The notes under the pieces are model-generated. The model saw nothing but the letters and a program-made list of their open reading frames with translations. It had not been told where the DNA came from and did not search any database. DNA of 64,000 nucleotides from JAMXLO01 sp963819855 (GTDB lineage: Bacteria > Pseudomonadota > Alphaproteobacteria > Acetobacterales > Acetobacteraceae), in NCBI GenBank assembly GCA_963819855.1, contig CAWFYC010000012.1, positions 3,659 through 67,658 on the forward strand, given 5' to 3'. The position numbers and the translations under genes were made by a program. Shown one piece after another: positions 53,223 through 61,293 of the stretch; the stretch's first letter is position 1; every line of letters begins with the position of its first letter.

Positions 53223-53998
53223 ATGACCTGCGCTTGGAGCCGCGCGTCCCGTCGGATTTACGCGTTGTCACGGGTGGCGCCGGGTTGGCGGCGCGCGGTG
53301 TGGGCAAGACCTACCGGAAGCGACCGGTGGTGCGGAACATCACGATCCAGTTGCGGCGTGGCGAGGCGGTGGGACTGCTGGGTCCGAACGGCGCGGGCAA
53401 GACCACGACGTTCTATATGATCGTCGGACTGGTGAAGCCGGACACCGGTTCGATCAGCCTGGATGGTGCCGATATCACCGGCATGCCGATGTACCGCCGG
53501 GCACGGCTCGGCATCGGATATCTGCCGCAGGAGGCCAGCGTGTTCCGCGGTCTCAATGTCGAGCAGAACGTGATGGCGGCACTCGAAGTCGTGGAGCCGG
53601 ATCGAGACAAGCGCGATATGATGCTGGATGAGCTGCTGGCCGAGTTCGGCATCGGCCATCTCCGCCGCACGCCGGCGCTGGCTCTGTCGGGAGGCGAGCG
53701 GCGACGGGTGGAGATTGCCCGCGCCCTGGCGACGCAGCCCTCCTATATCCTGCTGGACGAGCCGCTGGCCGGAATCGATCCGATCGCGGTGAACGAGATT
53801 CGCGACCTGGTGTCGCATCTCAAGGACCGCGGCATCGGCGTGCTGATCACAGACCATAATGTGCGCGAGACGCTGGGCATCATCGACCGTGCCTACATCA
53901 TGCATGACGGCAGGATGCTGATGGAGGGTCGCCCCGCGGAAGTGGTGGCGCATGAGGACGTCCGCCGCTTCTACCTCGGCGAGAGGTTCAGCCTTTGA
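53219..53998 (+). CDS. lptB: LPS export ABC transporter ATPase LptB
   Basis: 259 residues. Walker A GLLGPNGAGKTTTFYMI, Q-loop LPQEASVFRGLNVEQN, signature LSGGERRRVEIARALA, Walker B YILLDEPLAGIDP, H-loop ITDHNVRET. It powers LPS extraction with LptF and LptG, which are not in this window. Start overlaps lptA by ATGA. rpoN follows 80 bases later. Confidence 0.94.
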   Translation: MNDLRLEPRVPSDLRVVTGGAGLAARGVGKTYRKRPVVRNITIQLRRGEAVGLLGPNGAGKTTTFYMIVGLVKPDTGSISLDGADITGMPMYRRARLGIGYLPQEASVFRGLNVEQNVMAALEVVEPDRDKRDMMLDELLAEFGIGHLRRTPALALSGGERRRVEIARALATQPSYILLDEPLAGIDPIAVNEIRDLVSHLKDRGIGVLITDHNVRETLGIIDRAYIMHDGRMLMEGRPAEVVAHEDVRRFYLGERFSL

Positions 53999-54078
53999 TG
54001 TCGCCGTGTGTGAACGAATTGTTGGTGTCGACGCCCTAGCATGCCGTGCCGTGAAGCGATGAAGGACCAGGCCGTTTC

Positions 54079-55578
54079 ATGGCGTTAGGGCCGCGCCTCG
54101 ATCTTCGCCAGACGCAGACCCTGGTGATGACGCCGCAACTGCGCCAGGCGATCAAGTTGCTGCAGTATTCCAACGTCGAAGTGACGAGTTTCGTCGAGGA
54201 GGAGTTGGAGCGGAACCCGCTGCTCGAGCGCGACGATAGCGCCGAGCTGCCGAACACCGAGCGTGCCGCGCCGGACCAGGTGCCGGAACGGATCAACGAG
54301 TCTGCGGACGCGGCGCAGTTCGCGCAGGCGGACACGCTGCCCAGCGAGATGGCGGCACCGCTGGATACCGAATCCGGCGAGACCTATGACGCGGGCGGGG
54401 TGGCGGATGGTGCACCGCTGAGCTCCGCGATCACCGGCCGAGGCGGCGCGAGCGACTTCGACGTCGACGAACGCGGCATCGAGGATATGGCCGATGAACG
54501 GCGCCCGCTGCGCGAGTATCTGGGCGAGCAGTTGCGGCTGTCGTTTGCCGATCCGGTCGATCGCATGATCGGCGCGCATCTGATCGCTCTGCTGTGCCCG
54601 GCCGGGCGGTTGACCGCGGATCCGGCCGCGATCGCCGGGGCGATGGCGATTCCGCTGGAGCGTGTCGAGGCGGTGCGCGCGCGGATGATGCATTTCGATC
54701 CGGTCGGGCTGTTCGCGCGCGATCTGAAGGAATGCCTGGCGGCGCAGCTTGCCGAGCGTGACCGGCTCGATCCTGCAATGGCCGCGCTGCTCGACAATCT
54801 CGATCTGCTGGCGCGGCGCGAGATGCGGCGGTTGGTGTCGGTCTGCGGCGTCGACGCGGACGATCTGGCCGAGATGATCGCCGAGATCCGCAGCCTCGAT
54901 CCGAAGCCGGCGGCGAGCTACGACACCGCGCCGGCACAGGTCGTGATCCCGGATATCCTGATGCGGCCCAACGGCGAGGATATCTGGCTGATCGAGATCA
55001 ATCCCGATACCATGCCACGCCTGCTGGTGAATGAGCGGTTCTATGCTCGGATCGCGCCGCGCGCACGCAAGGAGGATCGGCTGTTTCTGGCCGAGCAGCT
55101 TGCCAGTGCCAATTGGCTGGTGCGTTCGCTGCAGCAGCGGGCGCAGACCATCCTGAAGGTGGCGGCGGAGATCATCCGCCAGCAGGATGGTTTCATGCGC
55201 CACGGAATTGCACATCTGCGTCCGCTGATCCTGCGCGACATAGCCGGCGCGGTGGAGATGCACGAGAGCACGGTCAGTCGCGTGACGGCGAACAAGTATA
55301 TCGCCACGCCGCGCGGCACATTCGAACTTAAGTATTTCTTCACCACGGCAATTCCAGGAACCGATGGCGAGAGCCACAGCGCCGAGGCCGTGCGCCATCG
55401 CATTCGTGCATTGATCGAGGCGGAGCCGGCCGATGACATTCTGTCAGATGATGCGATCGTGGCAGCGTTGCGTGATGAAGGCGTGGACATCGCACGGCGT
55501 ACCGTGGCCAAATATCGCGAGGCGCTGCATATCCCCAACTCGGTGCAGCGCCGGCGGGAGAAAGCCGCGCTGGTCTGA
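54079..55578 (+). CDS. rpoN: RNA polymerase sigma-54 factor
   Basis: 499 residues. Region I is the Q-rich LRQTQTLVMTPQLRQAIKLL, region II is acidic, and the core-binding middle follows (HFDPVGLFARDLKECL). Near the end are the HTH MHESTVSRVTANKYIATPRG and the RpoN box ARRTVAKYREAL. It recruits polymerase to -24/-12 promoters and depends on activator ATPases. lptB lies directly upstream, the classic arrangement. Confidence 0.95.
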   Translation: MALGPRLDLRQTQTLVMTPQLRQAIKLLQYSNVEVTSFVEEELERNPLLERDDSAELPNTERAAPDQVPERINESADAAQFAQADTLPSEMAAPLDTESGETYDAGGVADGAPLSSAITGRGGASDFDVDERGIEDMADERRPLREYLGEQLRLSFADPVDRMIGAHLIALLCPAGRLTADPAAIAGAMAIPLERVEAVRARMMHFDPVGLFARDLKECLAAQLAERDRLDPAMAALLDNLDLLARREMRRLVSVCGVDADDLAEMIAEIRSLDPKPAASYDTAPAQVVIPDILMRPNGEDIWLIEINPDTMPRLLVNERFYARIAPRARKEDRLFLAEQLASANWLVRSLQQRAQTILKVAAEIIRQQDGFMRHGIAHLRPLILRDIAGAVEMHESTVSRVTANKYIATPRGTFELKYFFTTAIPGTDGESHSAEAVRHRIRALIEAEPADDILSDDAIVAALRDEGVDIARRTVAKYREALHIPNSVQRRREKAALV

Positions 55579-55608
55579 TCCCCCGCTTGGTCACGTTCGG
55601 GGAGAGGC

Positions 55609-56187
55609 ATGATGCAGATCACGGTTTCGGGCAAGCAGGTTGATTTGTCGGATGCGCTGCGGACGCGCGTGTCGGATCACCTGGACGTCATTGCCAGCAA
55701 GTATTTCGACCATGCGCTCGAAGCGCAGGTCACATTCAGTCGCGCACGCAGCTTTTTTACCTGCGATATCAGCGTGCATGCCGGCCGCGGCCTGTCACTG
55801 CGCGGCGAGGGCGAGGCGGCGGACGCCAACACCGCGTTCGACGATGCCGCCGAGCACATCGCCAAGCGGCTGCGGCGCTATCGCCGTCGGGTGAACGAGC
55901 ACGCGCGCGACAGCGCGAATCGCGAGCGGCCGGAGGCAGCGCGTCAATACACGCTGCGGCAGGACGAGGAGGGGGCGGCGCAAGGCGCGAACGGCGAGGC
56001 GCACGCCACGGTAATCGCGGAACAGGTCACCGAGATCAGTCTGCTGTCGGTGAGCGAGGCGGTGATGCGGATGGATCTTGCCGATCAGCCGGTACTGATG
56101 TTTCGCAACACCACCAGCGGCGAGCTGAACGTGGTGTACCGTCGCAGCGACGGGAACATCGGCTGGATCGATCCGGCAGCGCGCTAA
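55609..56187 (+). CDS. hpf: Ribosome hibernation-promoting factor, long form
   Basis: 192 residues. N-terminal HPF/RaiA domain (MQITVSGKQVDLSDALRTRV; ARSFFTCDISVHAGRGL; DNTAFDDAAEHIAKRLRRYR-like). A linker of about 30 residues follows, then the dimerising C-terminal domain (SVSEAVMRMDLADQPVLMF; VVYRRSDGNIGWIDP). It forms 100S ribosome dimers under stress. GGGGAGAGGC precedes the ATG. In many alphaproteobacteria ptsN follows; here it does not. Confidence 0.93.
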   Translation: MMQITVSGKQVDLSDALRTRVSDHLDVIASKYFDHALEAQVTFSRARSFFTCDISVHAGRGLSLRGEGEAADANTAFDDAAEHIAKRLRRYRRRVNEHARDSANRERPEAARQYTLRQDEEGAAQGANGEAHATVIAEQVTEISLLSVSEAVMRMDLADQPVLMFRNTTSGELNVVYRRSDGNIGWIDPAAR

Positions 56188-56193
56188 TCGCCA

Positions 56194-56216
56194 CCTCTCC
56201 CGTTTTGCGGGAGAGG
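56194..56216. terminator. Hairpin between convergent hpf and DUF1150 gene
   Basis: CCTCTCCCG, loop TTTTG, CGGGAGAGG is a perfect 9-bp stem between two convergent genes. It is the shortest member of the GC-rich repeat family and may terminate both sides, although no long U-run follows. Confidence 0.55.
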
Positions 56217-56236
56217 CGGGATTTGCGGCGGCGCCC

Positions 56237-56494
56237 TCAGTGCACCTGCGCCGGCACCATTTCGTGCTGAACGATCGCTGCGAACGCCACATCGAGGCCA
56301 CCGGCGATCGCCATCGGCGTGCCGTCGGCGGCGTGGATCGCAAAGGCCGCGGTCCCGTTGACCACCACCGGCTTCACGTAGGCGATCTGCTGCATGCCGA
56401 GTTGCGCGAGCTGCTCGGTCGAAATGTGGCGAATATCGACGATGGCCGCCATTGCCGGGCCCTCGTCCGATGGCTGAATGCTGTTGGTATTCAT
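56237..56494 (-). CDS. DUF1150 family protein, 85 aa
   Basis: The start MNTNSIQPSDEGPAMAAIVD is followed by ISTEQLAQLGMQQIAYVKPV and AAFAIHAADGTPMAIAGG, the DUF1150 pattern. This family is often encoded next to Hsp20 in alphaproteobacteria. AAGGAG precedes the ATG at 56494. It lies 97 bases downstream of the second hsp20 on the same strand, so it is probably co-expressed during heat stress. Function unknown. Confidence 0.82.
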   Translation of the reverse strand: MNTNSIQPSDEGPAMAAIVDIRHISTEQLAQLGMQQIAYVKPVVVNGTAAFAIHAADGTPMAIAGGLDVAFAAIVQHEMVPAQVH

Positions 56495-56591
56495 CGTCAA
56501 ACTCCTTCCTGGCGACGGACTGGCGATGCAGCTCCGGCGCCTTTTGGTGATCCGGCCCGCGTTTTGCGGCACCGTCGTAACGGGCCAGGTC

Positions 56592-57065
56592 CTATTCCTG
56601 TCCCGGGTCGCTATCGAGCACCTTGACCTTGCCGCTGCCATGGCCGTTGCCGCCGCTGGCGCGGTTGATCTGGATGGTCTTCACCCGTGACTCGGGCTGC
56701 GGCCGGATCAGGTCGATATGCAGCAGCCCGTTGTCGAGCCACGCACCCTTCACCTCGATCCCCTCGGCGAGCACGAACGCCCGCTGGAACTGCCGCGCCG
56801 CGATCCCGCGGTGCAGGAAGACGCGTCCTTGGCTGTCGTCATTCTGACGCCCCCGGATTACCAACTGGTTGTCTTCCTGCGTGATTTGCAGGTCGTCCAT
56901 GGTGAATCCGGCGACCGCGAGCGTGATGCGCAGCCCCGAAGGGCCGGTCTGCTCGATGTTGTAAGGCGGATAGCCGTCCGATGAGGTCTTGGACGCCCGC
57001 TCGAGCATCTGCTCGAGATGGTCGAAGCCCAGGAACAGCGGTGAGGCGAACATCCTCGTCGTCAT
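56592..57065 (-). CDS. Second small heat-shock protein, Hsp20/IbpA type
   Basis: 157 residues. Alpha-crystallin domain: DGYPPYNIEQTGPSGLRITL, QEDNQLVIRGRQND, the HRGIAARQFQRAFVLAEGIE strand, then DNGLLHIDLIRP. It resembles the gene at 39669 but differs along its length. ATG at 57065 lies beside GGAGGAGG in a hairpin leader. DUF1150 follows. The upstream open frame includes the leader and is not coding. Confidence 0.92.
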   Translation of the reverse strand: MTTRMFASPLFLGFDHLEQMLERASKTSSDGYPPYNIEQTGPSGLRITLAVAGFTMDDLQITQEDNQLVIRGRQNDDSQGRVFLHRGIAARQFQRAFVLAEGIEVKGAWLDNGLLHIDLIRPQPESRVKTIQINRASGGNGHGSGKVKVLDSDPGQE

Positions 57066-57066
57066 G

Positions 57067-57082
57067 GCCTCCTCCTTGGAGC
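57067..57082 (-). promoter_or_regulatory. Thermometer-like hairpin over the second hsp20 ribosome site
   Basis: GCTCC, loop AAGGA, GGAG with one bulged G, then C. The stem covers the GGAGG Shine-Dalgarno five bases before the ATG, and UUCGCU just upstream matches the ROSE UYGCU motif. It would melt on heating. Confidence 0.6.
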
Positions 57083-57190
57083 GAAGCATTGCCCGAACCC
57101 TTGATGGCATCCCGGCGAATGCAAATCTTGGCAGAGAGGGCAGCGGTTGCAAGGGGGCAGGACGTTGATCGCGCCAGGCGGCACCGCTAC

Positions 57191-57736
57191 ATGCCCGATA
57201 TGAACGCGACGGTGGAACCGCTGCCGATCCTGCTGGTGCCTGAGCCGATCCTGAAGACGCGGGCCAGGCCGGTCGGCGCGGACGACATGGCGCGGGTGGG
57301 CGAGCTGGTGCCGCGCATGTTCGCCACCATGTACCGCGCGCCAGGGATCGGACTCGCCGCGCCGCAGGTGGGAGTGGGGCTGCGCTTCGCGATCGTTGAC
57401 CTGATGCCGGACGACAAGCCGGCACCGATCGTGCTGATCAACCCCGAGGTCACCGCCCACAGCGAGGAGCAGGCGACGCGCGAGGAAGGCTGCCTGTCGC
57501 TGCCGGGCCAATATGCCGATGTCACCCGGCCGGCGAGGGTGACGGTGCGCTACACTGACCTCGCGGGGGCGAAACGGCGGATCCAGGCGGAGGGGTTGTT
57601 GGCCGCCTGCATCCAGCACGAGATCGACCACCTGGATGGCATTCTGTTCGTCGATCACCTATCGGCACTGAAGCGCAACATGATCCTGCGCCGGCTGGCC
57701 AAGGAGCTACGCCAGAAGCGCGCCGAGGCGATGTAG
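57191..57736 (+). CDS. def: Peptide deformylase
   Basis: 181 residues from the ATG at 57191, or 178 from 57200. The three motifs are present: GIGLAAPQVG, EEGCLSLPGQ (metal Cys) and QHEIDHLDG (two metal His and the Glu). It removes formyl from new proteins. The next gene, fmt, makes the formyl-Met-tRNA, and the two lie 4 bases apart, as in most bacteria. Confidence 0.94.
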   Translation: MPDMNATVEPLPILLVPEPILKTRARPVGADDMARVGELVPRMFATMYRAPGIGLAAPQVGVGLRFAIVDLMPDDKPAPIVLINPEVTAHSEEQATREEGCLSLPGQYADVTRPARVTVRYTDLAGAKRRIQAEGLLAACIQHEIDHLDGILFVDHLSALKRNMILRRLAKELRQKRAEAM

Positions 57737-57740
57737 CGCC

Positions 57741-58652
57741 ATGCGCCTGGCGTTCATGGGCAGCCCGGATTTCGCGGTGCCGGCGCTTCGGGCCTTGCAT
57801 GCGGCGGGCCACGAGATCGCAGCGGTGTACTGCCAACCGCCCAAGCCGGCTGGCCGCGGCCATTCGCTCCGGCCGTGCCCGGTGCAGGTCGAGGCGGAGC
57901 AGCTCGGTCTGCAGGTACGCACGCCTGCGCGGCTGCGCGGCGACGCGGCGGAGCAGGCGGCGTTTGCCGCGCTCGGGCTGGATGCGGCAGTGGTGGCAGC
58001 ATACGGGCTGATCCTGCCGCAGGCGATGCTGGATGCGCCTCGACGCGGCTGCCTCAACGTCCATGCCAGCCTGCTGCCGCGCTGGCGCGGCGCCGCCCCG
58101 ATCCAGGCAGCGGTGCTGGCCGGGGACGCCGAGACCGGCGTCACCATCATGCAGATGGACGCCGGCCTCGATACCGGGCCGATGCTGCTGCGCGAGCCCG
58201 TACCTATCACCGCCACGACCACCGCGGCGATGCTGCATGACGTGCTGTCGGCGATCGGCGCGCGCCTGGTGCTGCGTGCGCTGGCGGAGGATCCTATTGC
58301 TGTGTCGCAGCCCGAAGCAGGCGTCACCTACGCGCCGAAGCTGACGCGTGATGCGGGGTGGATCGACTGGCGGAGGGACGCCGCCGCGATCGAGCGTCAG
58401 GTGCGCGCGTTCGATCCGTGGCCCGGCACGTTCACCAGGCTGCGCGGCGCGGTGTTAAAGGTGCTGGCGATTGCGCTGGCCCCGGGGTCGGGACCGCCCG
58501 GCATGGTGCTGGACGAGCGGCTGCTGACCGTTGCCTGCGGTGCCGGCGCGTTGCGGCCGACGCGGGTCCAACTGGCCGGCCGCCCGGCGATGGCGGCGGA
58601 TGCGTTCCTGCGAGGGCATCCGGTGCCGGCTGGGACGATCCTGGGTGGGTAG
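57741..58652 (+). CDS. fmt: Methionyl-tRNA formyltransferase
   Basis: 303 residues. RLAFMGSPDFAVPALRALHA starts the formyl-transfer domain. The active-site strand is CLNVHASLLPRWRGAAPIQA and DTGPMLLRE follows. The C-terminal tRNA-binding domain includes VRAFDPWPGTFTRLRGAVLK. It formylates initiator Met-tRNA. It is the middle of def-fmt-truA. Confidence 0.95.
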   Translation: MRLAFMGSPDFAVPALRALHAAGHEIAAVYCQPPKPAGRGHSLRPCPVQVEAEQLGLQVRTPARLRGDAAEQAAFAALGLDAAVVAAYGLILPQAMLDAPRRGCLNVHASLLPRWRGAAPIQAAVLAGDAETGVTIMQMDAGLDTGPMLLREPVPITATTTAAMLHDVLSAIGARLVLRALAEDPIAVSQPEAGVTYAPKLTRDAGWIDWRRDAAAIERQVRAFDPWPGTFTRLRGAVLKVLAIALAPGSGPPGMVLDERLLTVACGAGALRPTRVQLAGRPAMAADAFLRGHPVPAGTILGG

Positions 58653-58670
58653 CGCCAAGGGGCGGCGGTC

Positions 58671-59444
58671 ATGACCCGCTGGGCGCTCCTGCTCGAGTAC
58701 GCCGGTGGCTCGTTCGTCGGCTGGCAGCGCCAGGCCAGCGGGCTCTCCGTCCAGGAAGTGCTCGAGACCGCAGCCGCCAGGCTAAACCACGGGGTGCCAG
58801 TTGTCAGCACCGTCGCCGGCCGCACGGATGCCGGCGTGCATGCCTCAGGCCAGGTCGCGCAGCTCGACCTGCCGGACGCGATCCTAGCGGCGCAGGTGCG
58901 CGACGCGTTGAACTACCACATGAAACCGCATCCGGTCGTCGTGCTGCACGCCGCGCCCGCACCGGAGGGCTGGAGCGCCCGCTTCTCGGCCACTGGCCGT
59001 GCCTACCGCTACCGCATCCTGAACCGCCGCCCGCGTCCCGCCTTGCTCGCCGGCCAGGTCTGGCACGTTCATGCGGAACTCGACGCTGAGGCGATGCATC
59101 GCGCGGCACAGTGCCTGCTGGGCCGGCACGACTTCTCCTCGTTCCGCGCCGCTGCCTGTCAGGCCAACAGCCCGCTGCGCACACTCGACCGGCTGGACGT
59201 GCGGCGGCACTGTGACATGGTCGAGATCTTCGCGGAGGCCCGCAGCTTCCTGCACCACCAGGTGCGCAACATGGTTGGAACCCTGAAGCTGGTGGGTGAC
59301 GGAAACTGGCCCATCGAGCGCGTGGCCGCAGCGCTAGTCGCGCGAAATCGCTCGGCTGCCGGTCCGACCGCTCCGGCGGACGGGCTTTGCCTGACCGGAG
59401 TGCGATACGTAATCGATCCATTCCCTGGCAGCGCGCTGCGCTAG
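58671..59444 (+). CDS. truA: tRNA pseudouridine(38-40) synthase
   Basis: 257 residues. LLLEYAGGSFVGWQRQASGL opens it, the catalytic Asp lies in VAGRTDAGVHASGQVAQLD, and HHQVRNMVGTLKLVG is near the end. It isomerises uridines in the anticodon arm. The start is 18 bases after fmt. Confidence 0.95.
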   Translation: MTRWALLLEYAGGSFVGWQRQASGLSVQEVLETAAARLNHGVPVVSTVAGRTDAGVHASGQVAQLDLPDAILAAQVRDALNYHMKPHPVVVLHAAPAPEGWSARFSATGRAYRYRILNRRPRPALLAGQVWHVHAELDAEAMHRAAQCLLGRHDFSSFRAAACQANSPLRTLDRLDVRRHCDMVEIFAEARSFLHHQVRNMVGTLKLVGDGNWPIERVAAALVARNRSAAGPTAPADGLCLTGVRYVIDPFPGSALR

Positions 59445-59594
59445 CCGTAGCTGGCCTATGCCGTTCCCGGCCGTGTCTATTTGAGGAATATTTTCTGAAA
59501 CTCCCAATACTCCGCTTGCCATCGAATGCAACCTATGGTTTCATGAGTTCCGGTAATGTTCTATCGGAGCCTGCCTCAAGAGGAGACCACCGTC

Positions 59595-59978
59595 ATGGGT
59601 GCCAAGGCCAGCCGGAGCCAGTTCTACCCACGCCACAGCCTCACCGCGCAACGCCGTTGCGAACCTTTCCGGGACGCCGAGGAGGCCTGGCTCTGGACCA
59701 TGGCGGCATTGATGGCGCGGCGTGAAGGCGCCCGTTATACCGCCAATCAAGGCCGCGTCGTTCGCCCATGCGAGCCCGACGACGTGGTGAAGTGCCTCGA
59801 TGGGCTGTATCGCCAGCGCCGGATCGACCTTGTTCATGCCCGCGTTCTGCGCATCTGGGGCGAGCGACAGGCTGCGCCGAACCGGGCTTTTCCGAATGAG
59901 CGCTGCGACTGGCGGTTGTGGCGAGAGGCGCTGGAACGGCTCGAATGGCCGTTGCGGGTAAAGGGCATTGTCGGCTGA
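59595..59978 (+). CDS. Hypothetical protein, 127 aa
   Basis: ATG at 59595 behind AAGAGGAGACC. Sequence features: RCEPFRDAEEAWLWTMAALM, then RRIDLVHARVLRIWGERQ and EALERLEWPLRVKG. It is basic and rich in Trp, with no membrane segment. I do not recognise a named family. It is the first of a small group of unknown genes that ends at pyrD and is separated from truA by 150 bases. Confidence 0.6.
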   Translation: MGAKASRSQFYPRHSLTAQRRCEPFRDAEEAWLWTMAALMARREGARYTANQGRVVRPCEPDDVVKCLDGLYRQRRIDLVHARVLRIWGERQAAPNRAFPNERCDWRLWREALERLEWPLRVKGIVG

Positions 59979-60002
59979 AGCAAATTTACTAGGATAATTT
60001 TC

Positions 60003-60032
60003 TTGACAAACCTGGATCGCATCCCATAGTGT
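60003..60032 (+). promoter_or_regulatory. Sigma-70-type promoter of the 60039-60121 RNA
   Basis: TTGACA at 60003-60008 and TAGTGT at 60027-60032 with an 18-base spacer, or CATAGT with 16. The expected start is about 60038. Confidence 0.6.
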
Positions 60033-60038
60033 TACTTC

Positions 60039-60121
60039 GTCAACGGGCGGACTCTGCCCGTTGACCTTTCTCCTCCTCGAACCTCAAGGGCTGCCGCCAC
60101 CCGCGGCAGCCCTTTCTTTTT
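60039..60121 (+). ncRNA. Candidate small RNA or attenuator leader
   Basis: About 83 bases between a good promoter and a strong terminator. Stem 1 is a perfect 10-bp hairpin (60039-60048 with 60056-60065). A single-stranded link holds CTTTCTCCTCCTC, complementary to a Shine-Dalgarno sequence. Stem 2 (60088-60097 with 60103-60112) is a perfect 10-bp hairpin followed by TTTCTTTTT. It contains no ORF. The gene at 60143 begins 21 bases later, so it could instead be an attenuator of that gene. Confidence 0.6.
60088..60121 (+). terminator. Strong rho-independent terminator
   Basis: GGGCTGCCGC, loop CACCC, GCGGCAGCCC, then TTTCTTTTT. It ends the candidate RNA and lies just upstream of the 60143 gene. 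Confidence 0.85.
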
Positions 60122-60142
60122 GCCCGAAGGGAGCCTCCAGCC

Positions 60143-60379
60143 ATGGCATTCGCCATCCGCAATCTCTCCGTGCTCGCTTACGCCAACGGCTTCACGCTGT
60201 GGCACTACAAGTCCGGCAAGGACCGGCTCACTCAGGTGGAGAAAGCGGATTTCTTCGCCGATGGGGCCGACATGCTGGCCGAGGGCGACATGATGCTGGT
60301 CTCGGCGCCGGACGGCGGCCGCATTCTGACTGTCGCCGCCGGTACTGCCGGCGAGGTCGCCACTGCGCGGCTGGTATGA
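60143..60379 (+). CDS. Hypothetical protein, 78 aa
   Basis: AAGGGAG precedes the ATG. The protein begins MAFAIRNLSVLAYANGFTLW, continues HYKSGKDRLTQVEKADFFAD and ends in a small beta segment (GGRILTVAAGTAGEVATARLV). I do not recognise a family with a known function; the pattern looks conserved. It lies immediately after the terminator of the candidate RNA and is transcribed only by read-through or its own promoter. Confidence 0.6.
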   Translation: MAFAIRNLSVLAYANGFTLWHYKSGKDRLTQVEKADFFADGADMLAEGDMMLVSAPDGGRILTVAAGTAGEVATARLV

Positions 60380-60383
60380 CCGT

Positions 60384-60620
60384 TCACCGTGGCGGGACCG
60401 GCTGCTTCAATACATCCCGGCTGTGCCGCAGCGATCCCGCCTCGGTGAACGCGTATCGTCCGTCCTGCCTCGCAATGGCAAGGCCCAAGCCGGTAAGCCG
60501 CGTCAGGCAGGGACCGTCCTTCGATCCCGCTGGTCGTCCGAAATTTCCGCTCAGCACCAGCCGGTGCAGCGCTGAGCGACAACAGGTCTCGAGATATGGC
60601 TCATTCCACACAGACGGCAT
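60384..60620 (-). CDS. Possible small winged-helix-like protein
   Basis: The minus-strand frame contains RSALHRLVLSGNF, LTRLTGLGLAIARQDGRY and AFTEAGSLRHSRDVL. The helix, then LGLA, then DGRYAFTEAG pattern is like a winged-helix end. ATG at 60620 has no clear ribosome site, and a GTG at 60611 is also possible. It is convergent with the 60143 gene. Real but weakly supported. Confidence 0.45.
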   Translation of the reverse strand: MPSVWNEPYLETCCRSALHRLVLSGNFGRPAGSKDGPCLTRLTGLGLAIARQDGRYAFTEAGSLRHSRDVLKQPVPPR

Positions 60621-60667
60621 CGTCGGGCGTTGCCTCGAACGAGGCAAGCGAAGCGGAGATTCCTACC

Positions 60668-61159
60668 ATGAGTGACACGGTCGGGACGCGAACAGCGTCG
60701 ACGGTACCAACCTCGACCAACTGGATACCGTGGGTCGCTGCGATGCTTGGCTTCGGCTTTCAGATCGTCTGGTTCAGCAGCCAGTTCGGATCCGTCAGTG
60801 CCAGAATCGAAGAGTCCGAGCGCCGCGTCGCGGCGATCGAGCAGAACGGCTCGCCGGCGGTACAGGCTATTCGCACCGAGGTCTCGATCAACTCGCGTCG
60901 CATCGGCAACCTGGAGGACCAGTACTTCTCCAAGGTCAGCAGCCTGCTGACCGACAACGCCGCGCACAACGAGCGGGTGAACAATCTCCAGGGTGAAATG
61001 GCATCGCTGCGTCAGTGGCGGCTCGCGCATGTCGGGGACGACGGCAACATGTCCGGGCGTCTCGCCGAGATCGAGCGCCGGTTCCAGCAGTTCGAGGCGG
61101 CGCAGGCCGCCCTGGAGCGAGAAGTCGCCGCAATTCCGCACCCCAGAACGCGGCCGTGA
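60668..61159 (+). CDS. Membrane-anchored coiled-coil protein, 163 aa
   Basis: One membrane segment (WIPWVAAMLGFGFQIVWF) is followed by a long coiled coil (VSARIEESERRVAAIEQNG; AEIERRFQQFEAAQAALERE). ATG at 60668 follows GCGGAG; an in-frame ATG at 60596 would add 24 residues. The layout resembles phage accessory or holin-neighbour proteins, but no phage structural genes are present. Family unknown. Confidence 0.6.
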   Translation: MSDTVGTRTASTVPTSTNWIPWVAAMLGFGFQIVWFSSQFGSVSARIEESERRVAAIEQNGSPAVQAIRTEVSINSRRIGNLEDQYFSKVSSLLTDNAAHNERVNNLQGEMASLRQWRLAHVGDDGNMSGRLAEIERRFQQFEAAQAALEREVAAIPHPRTRP

Positions 61160-61293
61160 AGCCGGGCGGCCCAGGACGGTGAGCGCCGGGACGTAGTTGC
61201 GTTGCCCGCCGATGGTCCGTCCGCACCGCTAAATCCCATACACGAGCCGACGAACTGTATCGGCCGCAGTCCCTATCAGGAGACACACTGCCG

